This document shows positions 62,562 to 64,000 of a stretch of 64,000 nt of DNA, piece after piece. Both the position numbers and the translations under genes were made by a program. This DNA is from Scandinavium manionii (GTDB lineage Bacteria > Pseudomonadota > Gammaproteobacteria > Enterobacterales > Enterobacteriaceae): positions 66,711-130,710 of the forward strand of contig NZ_JALIGC010000031.1 in assembly GCF_024764775.1 (NCBI RefSeq), written 5' to 3'. Position 1 is the stretch's first letter; the number at the start of each line of letters is the position of its first letter. The notes under the pieces were generated by a model. The model was not told where the DNA came from, ran no database searches, and was given only the letters and a program-made list of their open reading frames with translations.

Positions 62562-62583
62562 GGTATACTTGTCTATGTACAAC
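62562..62583. promoter_or_regulatory. Candidate operator upstream of the EIIA gene
   Basis: The site reads GGTATACTTGTCTATGTAC at 62562-62580, then AAC to 62583, 52 bp upstream of EIIA. It shares ATACTTGT-N-TA with the reverse of the site at 57528. The TGTAC/GTATAC halves make an imperfect dyad. Confidence 0.5.
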
Positions 62584-63298
62584 TATGTTCAACCTGCTTG
62601 AAATTTACTCCCGACCACACGATTAACGCAACCTGCCTCGTTAAAATTTGGGCCTAAGTTCACAAAAAAGTGTCTACCCGTTTTCTAGCGGGATGCCCCA
62701 TGAACAAAAACACCAAATTAAATCAATAAGTTATATCACATTAATAACCTTATCCATTTTCCATGGACTTGAGTCCATTCAGAGAGACTAAATTCCGCGC
62801 CTGGCACAAAGCCGACCTTCTGCCCCTCTCAATTAATGAGCGCATATAATAAATGCTAGCTAATTACCCCATCTAATCGAATAAATAACTTTGCGTTATC
62901 TGTCCTATTCATCTATCAGCAGAAACAATCACTTATAATAAACCTCGATTTCATCGCCTTTTTTCGGCTATTCCTGGGGCTAAAAGCCACGGTGAAAATA
63001 AATAAGTTGACAAAATAATTTTCCATGAAACAAGCGATGATGAAATAAAATCATTATAAATTAACATCTTAGATATTTGATGCTGGCTAGCGTGAGAATT
63101 GGGTACGTCACTCAGATCGCGTTAAGCATCTCAAGCAACCGCGCCCCCTAAATCGGCTTTAATCGCGTTTAATGTCACTTAATACCTTTGAAATGCCTCC
63201 AATAAGACATTTATGTAAATACATATAAAATAATCTTGTTATCTATCTGTTTTTTATCAATATTAATTTTCATCGAGACAGATTAAGGAGGTGTAAGA
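62584..63298. other. AT-rich noncoding stretch between the PTS island and the integrase
   Basis: About 715 bp with no gene I can support on either strand. It contains the 16-bp palindrome at 62763-62778 and T/A-rich promoter-like DNA before the integrase (TTGAAA at about 63188, AT-rich ATACATATAAAATAAT near 63220). It may hold the attachment site of the element that carried the integrase. Confidence 0.4.
62763..62778. repeat. Perfect palindrome ATGGACT-TG-AGTCCAT
   Basis: 7-bp arms with a 2-bp centre in the otherwise AT-rich gap. Possible operator or recombination-site core; function not known. Confidence 0.4.
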
Positions 63299-63592
63299 AT
63301 GGCAATCAGCAAAGGTGCAAAGCGTACAGACGGGCTGGAGAGCGCCGATCCGGTGAAGATGGTAGTGGAAGAAATCGCGAAGAAGAGCCAGACAGTGGCG
63401 GATCTCTTCCTTATAGGTGTTGAAACACAGCTTCGCGGTGTTGACCTTCGGTCATGGAGATGGGACGAACTGGACATTGGAAGCAAGGTATTGCGCATCA
63501 CCCAGAACAAGACCAAGGAAGCCGTAGAAGTGGAATTGACGGAGACAGAGCGGGAGGTGTTGTGTAGTGGCACACTGAATTTGGCCACCTGA
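63299..63592 (+). pseudogene. Tyrosine-recombinase (phage integrase) gene cut by an IS element
   Basis: The reading frame starts at an ATG with an excellent GGAGGTG ribosome site and codes about 88 residues of a small phage-type integrase. The N-terminal part of the catalytic domain is visible: TQLRGVDLRSWRWDEL holds the first catalytic Arg, followed by ITQNKTKEAVEVELTETEREVL with the catalytic-domain Lys. It then runs into IS sequence at about 63563 and stops after LCSGTLNLAT. The His-x-x-Arg and Tyr part is missing in the window, so the product should be inactive. Confidence 0.78.
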
Positions 63593-63634
63593 ACAGAGGT
63601 GATATGCTCACCTCAGAACAACACAGGTGCACCA

Positions 63635-64000
<366 letters not shown>

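Overview
The window is chromosomal DNA from a member of the Enterobacteriaceae. From argA to yqeG (about 1-43.3 kb) the gene order is that of the E. coli K-12 63-64 minute region: argA, recD-recB-ptrA-recC, ppdC-ygdB-ppdB-ppdA, thyA-lgt-ptsP-rppH, mutH, ygdQ, ygdR, tas, lplT-aas, omrA/omrB, galR, lysA/lysR, ygeA, kduD-kduI, yqeF and yqeG. The proteins are close to E. coli but clearly not identical, and several segments differ in content. I therefore infer a relative such as Enterobacter, Lelliottia, Leclercia or Citrobacter; the sequence alone does not settle the genus.

Backbone. argA (5' end cut off) converges with the RecBCD recombination/repair operon. That is followed by pseudopilin genes, thymidylate synthase with prolipoprotein diacylglyceryl transferase, nitrogen-PTS enzyme I (ptsP) and the RNA pyrophosphohydrolase rppH. 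The long rppH-mutH gap holds DnaA boxes at the position of the DnaA-reactivating sequence DARS2. The aas-galR gap holds the twin OmpR-controlled small RNAs OmrA and OmrB.

First variable block (28.1-33.6 kb, between galR and lysA). It has a GNAT acetyltransferase, a UxuR-like GntR repressor, a GH1 6-phospho-beta-glycosidase, an orphan PTS EIIC and a LacI-family regulator. Three TGGCATWCCA sites precede the EIIC gene. An ERIC repeat sits between lysA and lysR. araE of E. coli is replaced by a KdgF-like cupin gene (with a KdgR box) and by fepE, beside kduD-kduI (with a second KdgR box).

Second variable block (43.4-53.3 kb). It holds a PdxI-like aldo/keto reductase; a four-gene envelope redox operon (exported peroxiredoxin, DsbD-like electron transporter, ECF sigma factor, NrsF anti-sigma) preceded by a SigF-type promoter; a LysE exporter; an unrecognised membrane protein; and an Fe3+/hexose-phosphate-type ABC transporter with a fused permease.

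Third variable block (53.6-62.5 kb, visibly AT-richer, ten genes on the minus strand). It is a sugar or polyol catabolic island with a galactitol-type PTS (EIIA, EIIB, EIIC), FGGY kinase, two zinc alcohol dehydrogenases, UTRA-type GntR regulator, class II aldolase, a dedicated HPr and a SurE phosphatase paralogue. A noncoding stretch and an integrase gene cut by an IS3-family element follow at the right edge. The ECF/NrsF redox operon and the PTS/SurE/HPr island are the two most promising systems in the window.
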